Source of the DNA: an uncultured Coriobacteriaceae bacterium
Lineage (GTDB): Bacteria > Actinomycetota > Coriobacteriia > Coriobacteriales > Coriobacteriaceae
Assembly: GCA_944322305.1 (NCBI GenBank)
Contig: CALUOP010000010.1
Location: forward strand, 1 to 64,000
Length of the DNA: 64,000 bases
Direction of reading: 5' to 3'
This document shows positions 17,225 to 25,577 of this stretch, piece after piece. Position numbers and translations under genes: made by a program. The notes beneath the pieces are model-generated. The model was given only the letters and a program-made list of their open reading frames with translations. It did no database searches and was not told the origin of the DNA. The number at the start of each line of letters is the position of its first letter. Position 1 is the first letter of the stretch.

Positions 17225-17660
17225 GGTTGCCGCCCTTTACCGGTTATTGTCGCGACCAACTGCTGAGGCAAGCGAGTGCGCTGTATGCGATAACAACATG
17301 CAAGTTTCGGCTGGTTGCGGCTATCGCAACAAAGGCTCCAGTTGCCCGCGAGAATGACGTGTAAGCTCTGAGCCTCGCTTTGTTTGGTCGCCCGGACAAC
17401 ATCCAAGCTTCGGTTGTTCGCGATTATCGCAGCTAGACCTCCGGTTGAACGCCTTTACCGCATGTAATATACATTTAGCCGCTCCAACCGCACGTAACTT
17501 CCGGGATTTCGAGAATTTCGCGTCATCAGGACTCCTAACTGTTCCAAGTATGTCGGAAACGCGACCAACCGGGGCCCTGGCGGGCAGAGTGGTGACCAAC
17601 CGAGCCGGGTGCCATCCCTTATCTGACGCTTCTGCGACCAACCATAAGCGTGTCTCGATT
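17225..17660. repeat. Modular repeat cluster 1 (GGTTGGTCGCG family)
   Basis: Forward units of about 30 bases (GGTTGxTCGCG...TAAGCTT pattern) lead into a core, AACCGCACGTAACTTCCGGG then ATTTCGAGAATTTCG, near 17488-17520. Reverse-oriented units (GCGACCAACCG) follow at about 17561 and 17595. The same forward-core-reverse layout occurs in the other clusters. Confidence 0.65.
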
Positions 17661-17962
17661 CTGCTTGCTCTTATCGCTCTAGCTTGCACTTCTTGCTCCC
17701 AACTGAGTACGGCGGCGCTTCGGCACATCAATGCTGCGCATCCTTTGTTTGCCCGAAGGATCGCCCGCAAAAAGTGCGGCATCCGCGGCGCAATGAACTC
17801 TGGCACCGTTTATCTTGCCCTCGCGCCTGCTCCGCCTCCGCTCGTTGCACAGAGCCCATGTTTCTGTCCACCGTGCCGTCTACCAGCTTGCTTGCGCCCT
17901 ATGCGTGCAGATAGGTTACGCCGCGCCCTGAATCCGTCTGCACCGCAAATCTGTTTCTCACA

Positions 17963-18090
17963 AAAGCTGGCAATTTGACGAGAAAACGTTTTCGATTCAT
18001 TTCTCGTTTCAAAATGACAAGAAAACCAAGCTTTCGATTCACGCGTGATGAAACGATGGCGTGAGGAAGGGGCGCGGCAGCCATCGGGGA
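17963..18090. repeat. Structured direct repeat, copy 1
   Basis: From about 17997 to 18090 this is roughly 85-90% identical to 18901-18996. It has an outer inverted pair CGTTTCA/TGAAACG and an inner GAAA/TTTC hairpin; upstream, ACGAGAAA and TTTCTCGT form another perfect stem around GAAAACGTTTTC. Confidence 0.65.
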
Positions 18091-18189
18091 CGTGGCTATT
18101 TTGGGTAGGTACACGTGGTGCAAGCGGACTGCTGAGGACAGGTGCCGCAGTTCTTTGCGATGCCTATGGCGCACCCTATCGGCGCAGGG

Positions 18190-18530
18190 GTCTTCGGCTG
18201 GCCGCAGAGGCGTTGGGTAGGGGACGTCGGCCGGCTCGGTTGGTCGCCGCCTTGTCCGCTAGGACTTCGGTTGGCTGCGAGAACGCCACGCGGGCCTCAG
18301 TTGGTCGCGGCGATCGCGGCTAAAGCTCCGGTTGAACGTCCTTGTCGCAGATAGTTTTCAGTTAGACTCTCCTGCCGCATGCAACTTCCGGATTTTCGGG
18401 ATTTAGCTGTCGTCTGAGAGGTTAACTCTTCAGGCGATGACGAAACTGCGGCTAACTAAGGCCTTGCCGAACGTTTCCGCGGCCAACCGCAGTCCCTGCG
18501 CGCGTTCTCGCGGTTAACCCGACCCGCCGT
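18190..18530. repeat. Modular repeat cluster 2 (GGTTGGTCGCG family)
   Basis: Three forward units near 18238-18328, a core GCCGCATGCAACTTCCGGAT-TTTCGGGATTTAG near 18374-18406, and reverse units (GCGGCCAACCGCA, TCTCGCGGTTAACC) near 18478-18520. Confidence 0.65.
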
Positions 18531-18541
18531 GTCGCTTCTCT

Positions 18542-18834
18542 TCACAGCGCTACCGCCTCATCGAGTACGGCGCGCTTGAACGGGCCGTCGCTGAGCTCGG
18601 ACAGCTCGAAGATGTCGACGTCTTTGCCCGTTGACTCGCGTACATGCTCGCCGAGGGCGTAGATGGAGAGGGGCTTGAAGTGCGGGCCGCCGTCGATAAG
18701 CAGGTCGATGTCGGATGAGCTGGTTGCCTCGCCACGCGTACGAGCCGAACACAAAAGCGCCTTGCAGGCCGTACCGCTCAAGAAGCGGCGTAACGATCGA
18801 GCTCAGCTCATCGCGTGTGAGAATGCCGCCCATG
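18542..18834 (-). pseudogene. MNT-type nucleotidyltransferase, frameshifted
   Basis: The start at 18834 has AAGGAGG upstream and reads MGGILTRDELSSIVTPLL then GAFVFGSYA. The frame then breaks: the continuation RGEATSSSDIDLLIDGG is in another frame and runs to the TGA at 18542-18544. Joined, the two give GSYARGEATSSSDIDLL, the nucleotidyltransferase G-S-x(n)-S-D-I-D-L motif of minimal MNT proteins (about 97 residues). The break lies in TACGCGTGGC and is explained by loss of two bases (CG) from an original GCGCG. MNT proteins are normally antitoxins that modify a HEPN toxin; no HEPN gene is present. It is flanked by direct repeats. A sequencing error is the alternative. Confidence 0.75.
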
Positions 18835-18896
18835 CTCCTCCTTCGTGACGCTTGTGGCCATGATACCCCAGGGCGAGCGGTTGGGTTTGAGTGTTT

Positions 18897-18996
18897 GCGC
18901 CTCATTTTTCGTTTCAAAATGACGAGAAAAACGAGTTTTCGATTCACACGTGATGAAACGATGGCGTGCGAACGGGGATGCGCGGCAGCCATTAGG
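18897..18996. repeat. Structured direct repeat, copy 2
   Basis: It matches copy 1 at 17997-18090. CGTTTCA and TGAAACG are inverted around an inner GAAAA-ACGAG-TTTTC hairpin. The two copies bracket the broken nucleotidyltransferase gene in the same orientation. Confidence 0.65.
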
Positions 18997-19094
18997 GGCG
19001 GGTGCGAACGCTGCGGGTGAGACACTGGGGCAGGCGCTCGTGTTCTATGGCCGTAGGGATCTTGCGTTGTTTGCCGAAGTGCTCTGTAAGGGAA

Positions 19095-19330
19095 GGTCGT
19101 CTGCACGGTTGGCTGCGGCCTTGTCCGCTAAGGCCTTGGTTGGTCGCGTTTCCGACATTGCCGGAGCGGTTGGTCGCTTCGGCGGTGCCTAACTCCCGGA
19201 AATCCAGGAGTTGCATGCGGTCTGCGCGACCAAATGCAAGCTACCTGCGATAAGGGCGTCCAACCGAAGGCTTAGCTGCGGCCTTCGCGACCAACCGGCG
19301 CTTGCATGTCGTTCTCGCGGACGGCCGCAT
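19095..19330. repeat. Modular repeat cluster 3 (GGTTGGTCGCG family)
   Basis: Units GGTTGGCTGCGGCCTTGTCC, GGTTGGTCGCGTTTCC and GGTTGGTCGCTTCGG run to about 19185. The core then appears in the opposite orientation, CTAACTCCCGGAAATCCAGG-AGTTGCATGCGGT at 19190-19222, followed by reverse units with GCGACCAA. Confidence 0.65.
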
Positions 19331-19584
19331 CTTCGTCTTGCGAATTTGGTTGCTGCTTGGGGTGGTACGAATTTCGGTAGGAATAATTCTGCTCGGAGCG
19401 TAGTAAGCCGCTGCGGGGGTCGTTTCGAATTCACTTCGATACCCGCACCTACTTGGGAGACGTTGCTTGTTGTGTAGCATTCTTAAGGGTTGCCAAGGGC
19501 TCAATTAGCTGCGAGCTAATGAAATCCATCTCCTAAATGCCGATACTGGGTGCAACGTACCTACAAAACGTCGAGAGGATATGT

Positions 19585-20334
19585 ATGGGTTACTCAGAGC
19601 AAAAGCCGCTTTCGGTAGCTGCGATCGTCGGCACGGTGCTCGGCGCGATCGCGGTGCTTACGTCGTTCATGCCGATCATCAACAACGGTTCGTTTATCTT
19701 GGCGCTCGTTGGCGTGGTTGTGGCGGTCGTCGGGCTGGTAGGCGTGCTGCGCGGTAAGAAGCGCAACAAGCCGCTGGCGTTTATCGCGCTGGCCCTTAAC
19801 GTTGTCGCCATCGTGATGGTGCTTGCCACGCAGAGCATGTATTCCGCTGCGATCGACGATGCGACGAGCGGCCCGGCGGTGACCTCAACCAGCGAATCCG
19901 ACCATGCCGACCAAGCTTCTGATGATCAGGCTGCCGACCAAGCGAGCGATGCGAACGCTACCAACCTTTCTGTGGGTACGGCCGCCACGCTGGACAACGG
20001 TCTTACCGTTTCGGTTGATTCGGTGGCGACCGGCTTGACCAACTTTGACGGCACGGCTGTCACGTGCGTGCATGTGACGTATACCAATGGCGGCAGCGAG
20101 TCGGTGAGCTTTAACGAGTACGATTGGAAGGGCGAGGATGTCAGCGGCGCGCGCCGGGACAACACGTACTACGGAACGTCGGACGGAAGCGAGACGGGCG
20201 CGCTTGGCTATGGCGATCTTGCAGCAGGCGGCTCGGTTAGCGGCAACGTGTATTTTGAGGGCGATATTGCCGGTGTTCTGTATTTTGGTAACGCGCTGAG
20301 CGACGATCCGGCGGCAACTTGGGTTTTGGCCTAG
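19585..20334 (+). CDS. Membrane-anchored protein with C-terminal Ig-like (DUF4352-type) domain
   Basis: A protein of 249 residues; the ATG at 19585 follows GAGAGGAT. Residues 8-100 contain three to four membrane segments (AAIVGTVLGAIAVLTSF, FILALVGVVVAVVGLVGVL, LAFIALALNVVAIVMVLA). Next comes an Asp/Ala/Ser-rich linker (about 105-145) and a beta-rich outer domain whose VDSVATGLTNFDGTAVTCVHVTYTNGG pattern resembles DUF4352-type immunoglobulin-like domains of Gram-positive surface lipoproteins. No lipobox is seen. The function is unknown. It reads in the same direction as the helix-turn-helix and kinase genes that follow and may be part of the same surface-sensing group. Confidence 0.6.
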   Translation: MGYSEQKPLSVAAIVGTVLGAIAVLTSFMPIINNGSFILALVGVVVAVVGLVGVLRGKKRNKPLAFIALALNVVAIVMVLATQSMYSAAIDDATSGPAVTSTSESDHADQASDDQAADQASDANATNLSVGTAATLDNGLTVSVDSVATGLTNFDGTAVTCVHVTYTNGGSESVSFNEYDWKGEDVSGARRDNTYYGTSDGSETGALGYGDLAAGGSVSGNVYFEGDIAGVLYFGNALSDDPAATWVLA

Positions 20335-20411
20335 CTAGCGCTTACGGAAACGGTGCCCGATGCGCTCGCGGTGTTTCATGGCGGGCGCTTCGCATCACGA
20401 AAGGAACCGCG

Positions 20412-20873
20412 ATGAGCAACGCGCTCAACGACAACAACGCCCCCGCCAGCCAGGAGCGCCTTACCGAAGAGCTGCTGGACGAGCTGCTCGCCGCGCCGAG
20501 CCCGGAGGCGTTTCTCGACGAGGCCGACCTGCCGGATCACGCGCGCACGCTTTCGGCCTACCTCAACCAGCTGCTGGAGGAAAAGGGCCTGGCCCGCGTG
20601 CATGTGGTGCGCGAGGCCAACCTCAACGAAACCTTCGGCTACCAGATTTTCACCGGTCAGCGCCACGCCAGCCGCAACAAGGTGCTGCAGCTGGCTTTCG
20701 CGCTGGGCTGCACGTTGCGCGAGACCAACCGCCTCTTGCAAGCCGCCGGCGCCAACCAGCTGTACTGCAAGGACCGGCGCGACGCCATCATCATCTTTTG
20801 CATCGACAAGGGCAGCTCGCTGCGCAGCGTGAACGAGGAGCTTTACCGCTTGGGTGAAGACACCATTTGCTAG
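20412..20873 (+). CDS. Helix-turn-helix protein paired with a Ser/Thr kinase
   Basis: A protein of 153 residues; the ATG at 20412 follows AAAGGAACC. Residues about 50-150 look like an XRE-type helix-turn-helix: LSAYLNQLLEEKGL, then ETFGYQIFTGQRHASRNKVL and QLAFALGCTLRETNRLLQAAG. The final part, IIIFCIDKGSSLRSVNEELYRLGEDTI, is a short conserved tail. Proteins of this type are often encoded directly before membrane Ser/Thr kinases in Gram-positive gut bacteria, as here; a role as the kinase target or as a regulator of the pair is inference. The start of the next gene at 20974 is 100 bases downstream. Confidence 0.7.
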   Translation: MSNALNDNNAPASQERLTEELLDELLAAPSPEAFLDEADLPDHARTLSAYLNQLLEEKGLARVHVVREANLNETFGYQIFTGQRHASRNKVLQLAFALGCTLRETNRLLQAAGANQLYCKDRRDAIIIFCIDKGSSLRSVNEELYRLGEDTIC

Positions 20874-20960
20874 CGCGTCGCTTGCCCGGGGGCTCGCCGC
20901 AGCTGCACCGCAAGGCGGGCGCAGCGCCCCGGGGCCCGCGTTAAGCCGCGGCGCATCTGC

Positions 20961-20973
20961 TACGATAGGCACC
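20961..20973 (+). promoter_or_regulatory. -10 box directly before the kinase start (possible leaderless transcript)
   Basis: TACGAT (20961-20966) is separated from the ATG at 20974 by only seven bases, so a transcript would begin at or next to the start codon. There is no good ribosome site before this ATG, which fits a leaderless message. The -35 region is not convincing. Confidence 0.35.
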
Positions 20974-22926
20974 ATGAGCATACGGGCCGACAACCAATCG
21001 CAGGACGAGTCAGCCGCTTCGCCGCACGTGCGCGGGGCGGTTGACTTTTCTGCGTCGAACGCAGGCGGGGTGCCCGTTGGTTCGGCGGGCGAGAAGGGCG
21101 CGGCGGCGGAGAAGGACGGCCGCGCGGCGAGCGGTAGTCCTGCAACGGCGGCCGCCGCTGGAGAGGCGGCCCTCGCGGCGGCTCGGTTGGAGCATGCTGC
21201 CCCCGCGGCGCGGATCGTCCCGCCGGCACAGGCTGCCTCCGCGGTGCAAGGCGCCGCATCTGAGAAGGCAGCCTCCGCCGAGCTTTCCTCCGAGCTGGAC
21301 GGCTTTCTGGCAGCGCTTCGACGCGACGAGAACCTGCACGTGGTCAAGCTTCTCAAGGCTTCGCCGCACGAGACCACCGAGCTCGTGCGCTACACCGGCG
21401 CCAACGGAGCGGCATTGGGCACGTTGGTGCGCAAGCGCTTTGTGGCGGCGTCGGGTTTGGGGTCGGCGTACGGCGTGCTGCTGCGGGCCCAGCAGGAGGG
21501 TCGGCGTTTTCAGCACGTGCCGCGCGTGGAGGTTGCGCGCCGCGAGGGCGACGCCTTTGTGGTGCTGATGGAGTACGTGCGCGGTGTTACCCTAGCTGAG
21601 CTGGTGCGTTGCTGCGATAGCGGTTCGGACGAGAAGGGCGTCGGCGCGTCGGCAGCCGGCGCCGGCAGCGCGGGTGTGGGCGTCAGCAAACACGAGGCCG
21701 GCACGGCGCACGGCTCCGATGCGGGCGAGGCTGCCGCGCTGGCGCAGGCGCTTCTCGCCCAAGGCGGCGGCGCGCGGCTTTCTGCAGACGATACCGCACC
21801 GCCGCGCCTGGCCCTTACGCTCCGCGTGTTCCAGCAGCTCTGCGACGCGGTGTCGGAGCTGCACGAGGGTCTGCCGACGCCGTTGATCCATCGCGACATC
21901 AAGCCCGAGAACGTGGTGGTGACGCCTGCCGGCGTGCCGGTGCTTATCGACTTCGGCATCGCGCGGTCGTACAGAAGCGGCGCATCCACGGACACGGTGC
22001 ATTTTGGCACAGCCGACTACGCGCCGCCCGAGCAGTACGGGTTTGGCCAGACCGACATCCGCTCCGACGTGTATGCGCTGGGGCTGGTGCTGTGGTTCTG
22101 TCTGACCGGCCGGGTGCCGGCGCCGTCCGACCGCGAGCTGGCCTACACGGACCCGGCGGTGCCCGAGCCCCTGCGACAGGTGATCGTGCGCGCGGCGGCG
22201 TTTGACCCGGCGAACCGGTACCCTTCGGCCCGTGCGCTGGCTGCGGCGTTTGGGGAGGCGTGTCACGCGTTGGCGGCAGGTGGGCCGGACGCTGCGGACG
22301 CTTTTGCGCAGGGGCGTGCCCCCGGCGCTCGGCCGCGTGGTTCTCGCGGTGTTGATGAGGCGGGGGCGTCATCGCGGCGGGGAGCGGACGCGCCGGCCGG
22401 GGCGTCGGGTGCCGGGATGGCGCCGGAGGTCGTCACAGAACCAAAACCTGTGGCGGAACCGCGCCGCACACCCTCTGTGCCGGGTCCACGCGCTGCCGCG
22501 TCTGGGCGAGAAACCCTGCGTTCGCCTGGCGCGCTGCAGCGGTTGCGGGCAACGGCGGCTGAGCGCGGCAACGAGCTTCTCGCCCGGGTGCCCACGTGGG
22601 TCGGCCGCGTGTGGAACGTGCTGCTCGTCCTGTTTTACCTGCTGTTTGTGGCCGGTTGCGTGCAGGCGGTCGTGCATCCCAACGAGCAAGACGCAGGCTA
22701 TCCCGTGTGGTTCCTCGTCATGGAGTACCTTGCGTACCTGGCGGTGCTGTTCACGATGCTGTTTGTGGCCTTGCTCGACAAGCGGCGCTTGCGTCAAAGG
22801 TTTCCGCAGCTACCGTGGCCTGCCAGCAGCCTGAAGCTCCTTGGGCAGGCTGCGTTGTTCCTCGTGGCGGGGATCGCTGCCGTCACGGTGGTGATGAACG
22901 TGGTGGTTCTGCCGCTGACCTGGTAG
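20974..22926 (+). CDS. Membrane Ser/Thr protein kinase (PknB-like), inverted topology
   Basis: A protein of 650 residues from the ATG at 20974; an in-frame upstream GTG at 20854 would overlap the previous gene and has no ribosome site. Residues 1-110 are Ala-rich and disordered. The kinase domain runs from about 115 to 435: VLMEYVRGVTLAELV, LIHRDIKPENVVV (305), IDFGIARSY (326), HFGTADYAPPEQYG (activation loop and APE), and SDVYALGLVLWFCLTG. A Gly/Ala-rich insertion of 40-50 residues lies between the hinge and the catalytic loop. After a linker come three membrane helices near the C-terminus (from about 547). There are no PASTA repeats, so any signal sensing must be through the membrane part. 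All catalytic residues needed for activity are present. Confidence 0.88.
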   Translation: MSIRADNQSQDESAASPHVRGAVDFSASNAGGVPVGSAGEKGAAAEKDGRAASGSPATAAAAGEAALAAARLEHAAPAARIVPPAQAASAVQGAASEKAASAELSSELDGFLAALRRDENLHVVKLLKASPHETTELVRYTGANGAALGTLVRKRFVAASGLGSAYGVLLRAQQEGRRFQHVPRVEVARREGDAFVVLMEYVRGVTLAELVRCCDSGSDEKGVGASAAGAGSAGVGVSKHEAGTAHGSDAGEAAALAQALLAQGGGARLSADDTAPPRLALTLRVFQQLCDAVSELHEGLPTPLIHRDIKPENVVVTPAGVPVLIDFGIARSYRSGASTDTVHFGTADYAPPEQYGFGQTDIRSDVYALGLVLWFCLTGRVPAPSDRELAYTDPAVPEPLRQVIVRAAAFDPANRYPSARALAAAFGEACHALAAGGPDAADAFAQGRAPGARPRGSRGVDEAGASSRRGADAPAGASGAGMAPEVVTEPKPVAEPRRTPSVPGPRAAASGRETLRSPGALQRLRATAAERGNELLARVPTWVGRVWNVLLVLFYLLFVAGCVQAVVHPNEQDAGYPVWFLVMEYLAYLAVLFTMLFVALLDKRRLRQRFPQLPWPASSLKLLGQAALFLVAGIAAVTVVMNVVVLPLTW

Positions 22927-22951
22927 CGTGCGGCGCAGCATGCGTTGACGA

Positions 22952-22984
22952 TGCACCAAATTAGGCCGTGCCTAGATTGGCGCA
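22952..22984. repeat. 33-bp palindromic repeat, copy 1
   Basis: A TGCACCAAATTAGGC arm, three-base loop, then GCCTAGATTGGCGCA-type arm. It lies between two convergent genes, 32 bases from copy 2. Confidence 0.8.
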
Positions 22985-23016
22985 CGCGTCGCTTTTCCGG
23001 ATCCGCCAGCCGCAGA

Positions 23017-23049
23017 TGCGCCAAATTAAGCACAGCCTAATTTGGCGCA
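23017..23049. repeat. 33-bp palindromic repeat, copy 2
   Basis: Arms TGCGCCAAATTAAGC and GCCTAATTTGGCGCA around a three-base loop. It overlaps the 3' end of the leftward gene and supplies that gene's last codons and stop. Confidence 0.85.
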
Positions 23050-24789
23050 TGCCGCCCTTCGTCGCTCGGGCTGCTTGAGTTCGATCGAGGGCACCAGCGT
23101 TTCGTTGAGGAAGTCGTCCACCGCGAAGATGCTGTCCGCGTCGCTGCCGTGCGCGTCAACGTCGGCTTTCACAGCGGCGTAGGTCTGCGTGCCGCCGCTT
23201 TGCAGGTCCACCAGCGTTTGCGCCATCTCGGCGGTGTAGCCCTTCTCGGCCGCCGTGCCGTTTTTCTCGGCCTCGGCAACCAGGTAACCCCACCGCGGCG
23301 CCCACACCACGAGCATGTCGCCGTTGGCCAGCGGCGTCTGGTAGATCAGGCTGTTGCCGACGTCGCCCGCGCTGGATTCCGACGCCGGCCGCACGAACAC
23401 GGTGCACAGGCGGTTGGGCGAGCCGGTGGGGTACACGATGGCCGTGGTGCCGTCCTGCCGCACGGTGACCTTGCCGCGCCAGTATTCCGGCAGCTCAAAC
23501 TCGTAGAGGTCGCAGCTTACCAGGTACTGGGCGCGCTCGGCGGCTGCCTGCGCCTCTTGGTCGGCGCGCTGCTGGGCCACGGCGGCGTCGCGCTTGGACT
23601 CGGCAAGCGCCGCCAGCTCGAGCGTCGCCTCGGTGGTGTCCGCGCCGTCGCTCGCGGCGTACTGCTTGGCCGCGCTGATCTGCTCGTCCGTTACGTCGGC
23701 CGCCGGTATCTCGCCAAACGTCAGGGTACCCGCGCTGGTGAGGTCGGGCTGATCGCGCGTCACCTCGACGCTGAGCACGTCGCCGGGCACCTGGAACAGC
23801 GTGCCGTCGGACCCGATGGGCGACGCCGGGATCGAGAGGCTGTAGCTGCCCTGCACCAGCTCGAGACCCGTGCCGTCCCAGTTCATGTAGCGCGTTTCGT
23901 CCACCGCGTTGCCGTCCAGGTCGGCGCCGCGCACGCTCACGGGGATGCGCGAGCCCTGCGTTACGCCGTCTAGCTGCGGCATCGCAACGGAAAGCGTTGT
24001 CGAAACAGGCTCGTGCGCCTCGTCCCAGGCGGCTTGCGACTGCTGGTTGCTCACTACGCTCCAGGCGGTGTATGCGGCAAAGCCGGCCAGCGCGAGCACC
24101 AAAACCAGCGCCAGCGCGGTGGCTATGGTGCGGTTGCGCTTCTCGTCGCTTTGCTGGCGCAGCAGCGTTTCGCGGCGCTGTGTTTCGGTGGCGTACGCGG
24201 TGGCCCGGCTCTGCTCGAGCACGCGGCGCACCTCGTCGGTGTCCACGCTGATGACGCGGCCGGGCGCCACGGGGACCGGCGCGGTGACGCCGGGGGTGGC
24301 GTTGCCTGCGTCTGCATCGGAGACGTCGGTGTCGCCGGAGGCCGTGTCGCCTTCTTCGGGCTCGTCATCTTCGACGCCGGCGGCCACCTTTACCTGGTGG
24401 AGAAGTGCGTCGACGGCGGTTTCGTCAATGGCGTCGTCGGCGGGGTCGGGATCGGTGTCGGTGTCGGCAGGGGCGGAACCCTGCGCGGCGTCGGTCGCCG
24501 CGTTGTTGTCGGCGGCCTCGGTGTCCTGCGCGGCGTCGGCGGTGCCTGGCAAGGAGTCCTGCGCAGGTTGTGCGCCGTCGGGCTGGGTGTCCTGCGCGGC
24601 GTCGGAGATGTCGGGTGGCGCGTCGTTGCCGTCGGCGGGGTCTGGCGAGGAGTCCTGCGCGGGTTGCACGCCGTCGGGAGCGGTGTCCTTTTGGGTGGCG
24701 CGTTCTTCGGCCGCGCTCGGTGCGAGGTCGGCGCGTGCGGGCTCGTCCGGCGTTGTAGGGAAGGTGGTGCGAGGCTCTGGTTCGTTCAT
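23026..24789 (-). CDS. Single-pass membrane protein with acidic cytosolic region, function unknown
   Basis: A protein of 587 residues; the ATG at 24789 has GGAGG upstream. Residues 1-160 are Asp/Ala/Pro-rich with degenerate repeats (AQDTQPDGAQPAQDS-like) and are probably disordered. A single membrane helix, TIATALALVLVLALAGFAAY, lies at about 223-245. The rest faces outward: a beta-rich section (260-370), a coiled-coil-like Ala/Gln/Glu segment near 400-425, and a C-terminal domain with LYEFELPEYWRGKVTVRQDG and TAIVYPTGSPNRLCTVFV. The last residues, ACAKLGCA and the stop, are encoded by a copy of the 33-bp palindrome, so the C-terminus has been altered. It converges on the kinase gene. I do not recognise the family. 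Confidence 0.7.
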   Translation of the reverse strand: MNEPEPRTTFPTTPDEPARADLAPSAAEERATQKDTAPDGVQPAQDSSPDPADGNDAPPDISDAAQDTQPDGAQPAQDSLPGTADAAQDTEAADNNAATDAAQGSAPADTDTDPDPADDAIDETAVDALLHQVKVAAGVEDDEPEEGDTASGDTDVSDADAGNATPGVTAPVPVAPGRVISVDTDEVRRVLEQSRATAYATETQRRETLLRQQSDEKRNRTIATALALVLVLALAGFAAYTAWSVVSNQQSQAAWDEAHEPVSTTLSVAMPQLDGVTQGSRIPVSVRGADLDGNAVDETRYMNWDGTGLELVQGSYSLSIPASPIGSDGTLFQVPGDVLSVEVTRDQPDLTSAGTLTFGEIPAADVTDEQISAAKQYAASDGADTTEATLELAALAESKRDAAVAQQRADQEAQAAAERAQYLVSCDLYEFELPEYWRGKVTVRQDGTTAIVYPTGSPNRLCTVFVRPASESSAGDVGNSLIYQTPLANGDMLVVWAPRWGYLVAEAEKNGTAAEKGYTAEMAQTLVDLQSGGTQTYAAVKADVDAHGSDADSIFAVDDFLNETLVPSIELKQPERRRAACAKLGCA

Positions 24790-24954
24790 GCGGCGGTTCC
24801 TCCGCTCGTGCAACATAGACAGCTGCATTTTACCAGCATCGCCGGCCGCGCCGCCGATCCAAGCGCTTATCGTTTGCTTAACGACCCCGGCGGGACCTCG
24901 GCGCGTGGCACTGTGGAGCGCGGAGGGTTATCTCTTGCGTCCGACCGTGCTGTC

Positions 24955-25215
24955 CGACCGCGTCATTAACCGCTGTTTTGTTGCGAAGGCGTTTGCTGCT
25001 TCGTCGCGGAGGCGTTCAGTTGGTCGCGATCCTGTCACGCTCAGCGTGGTTGGTCGCGAGAACAGCACGTAACGCACTCCATTTCGAGAATTACCTGCGC
25101 TTTGAGCTCCTAGCCTGCGGTTACACGTCGGAACAACGTGTAACCGCAGGCTTGGATGACAAAGCGGCGACCAACGGGCCTCGATGCAGAAACAGCGGGC
25201 AACCGCGCGCTTGGA
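24955..25215. repeat. Modular repeat cluster 4 with perfect hairpin
   Basis: Forward units (CAGTTGGTCGCGATCC, TGGTTGGTCGCGAGAACAGC) lead to a shortened core (ACTCCATTTCGAGAATTACC). A perfect 17-bp hairpin follows, AGCCTGCGGTTACACGT (25112-25128) with 25136-25152, and then reverse units (GCGACCAACGGG). Confidence 0.65.
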
Positions 25216-25418
25216 TGTCGGGACGGCGGCCAAGCGAGCGCCCACGGTTTCGGATCGGCGCACGCGATCAAAGCGGGGAACGGCTGGCAGCGTGGCCCGC
25301 GCAGCGTAAGCCCGTAGGGGATGGGGCAAGCCAAGCCGCCCACTATCTGACAAAACGTTTTACCTTGGTTCTCGACGTTGCATTTGGGGTCCTCGGAATC
25401 GCGTTCAGGGTACCTGCG

Positions 25419-25547
25419 CAAAAATGGATGTTGTTTTGCGGCCCCCAGCAAAGTATACGGGCAAACGGCCAGACCTCTGAGCTGCGGTTTTACGCCGACA
25501 GAGGCCCGCTGTACTCGGCGCACCCCGCTCAAACAACATCCATTTTG
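25419..25547. mobile_element. MITE-like element, copy 1
   Basis: A 129-bp segment with terminal inverted repeats: CAAAAATGGATGTTGTTTT at the left and AAACAACATCCATTTTG at the right. The right half matches copy 2 at 53081-53206 (GCGCACCC and the terminal repeat). There is no coding capacity. The target duplication is not clear. Confidence 0.65.
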
Positions 25548-25571
25548 CCCGTAGGGCGCACAGCCGGCGCG

Positions 25572-25577
25572 TACAAT
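25572..25577 (+). promoter_or_regulatory. Candidate -10 box before the RpiR-like gene
   Basis: TACAAT 30 bases before the ATG at 25608. TTGCCC at 25545-25550 is too far (21 bases) to be an ideal -35 and falls partly inside the MITE-like element end. Confidence 0.35.

Larger units (their letters stand above)
17166..18541. other. Repeat-rich gene-poor region
   Basis: Nearly 1.4 kb without a gene I can support. It contains two modular repeat clusters (17225-17660 and 18190-18530), one copy of the structured direct repeat (17963-18090), and a stretch near 17650-17710 that on the minus strand resembles the DNA just upstream of the recombinase at 61194. Open frames here have no ribosome sites and arise from the repeats. 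Confidence 0.6.
18835..19584. other. Repeat-rich region between the nucleotidyltransferase remnant and the next gene
   Basis: It holds the second structured direct repeat (18897-18996) and modular cluster 3 (19095-19330). The last 200 bases are lower in GC and probably contain the promoter of the gene at 19585, but no clear -35/-10 pair was found. Confidence 0.5.

Noticed and set aside
17445-17978. Possible 177-codon gene in the 17-kb repeat region
   Set aside because: No ribosome site, begins inside a modular repeat, composition unlike a protein.
18045-19192. Two related short frames (18045-18323 and 18950-19192), both starting MMKRWR
   Set aside because: Their similarity comes from the direct repeat and the 30-base units, which keep the frame open; no ribosome site. 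Treated as repeats.
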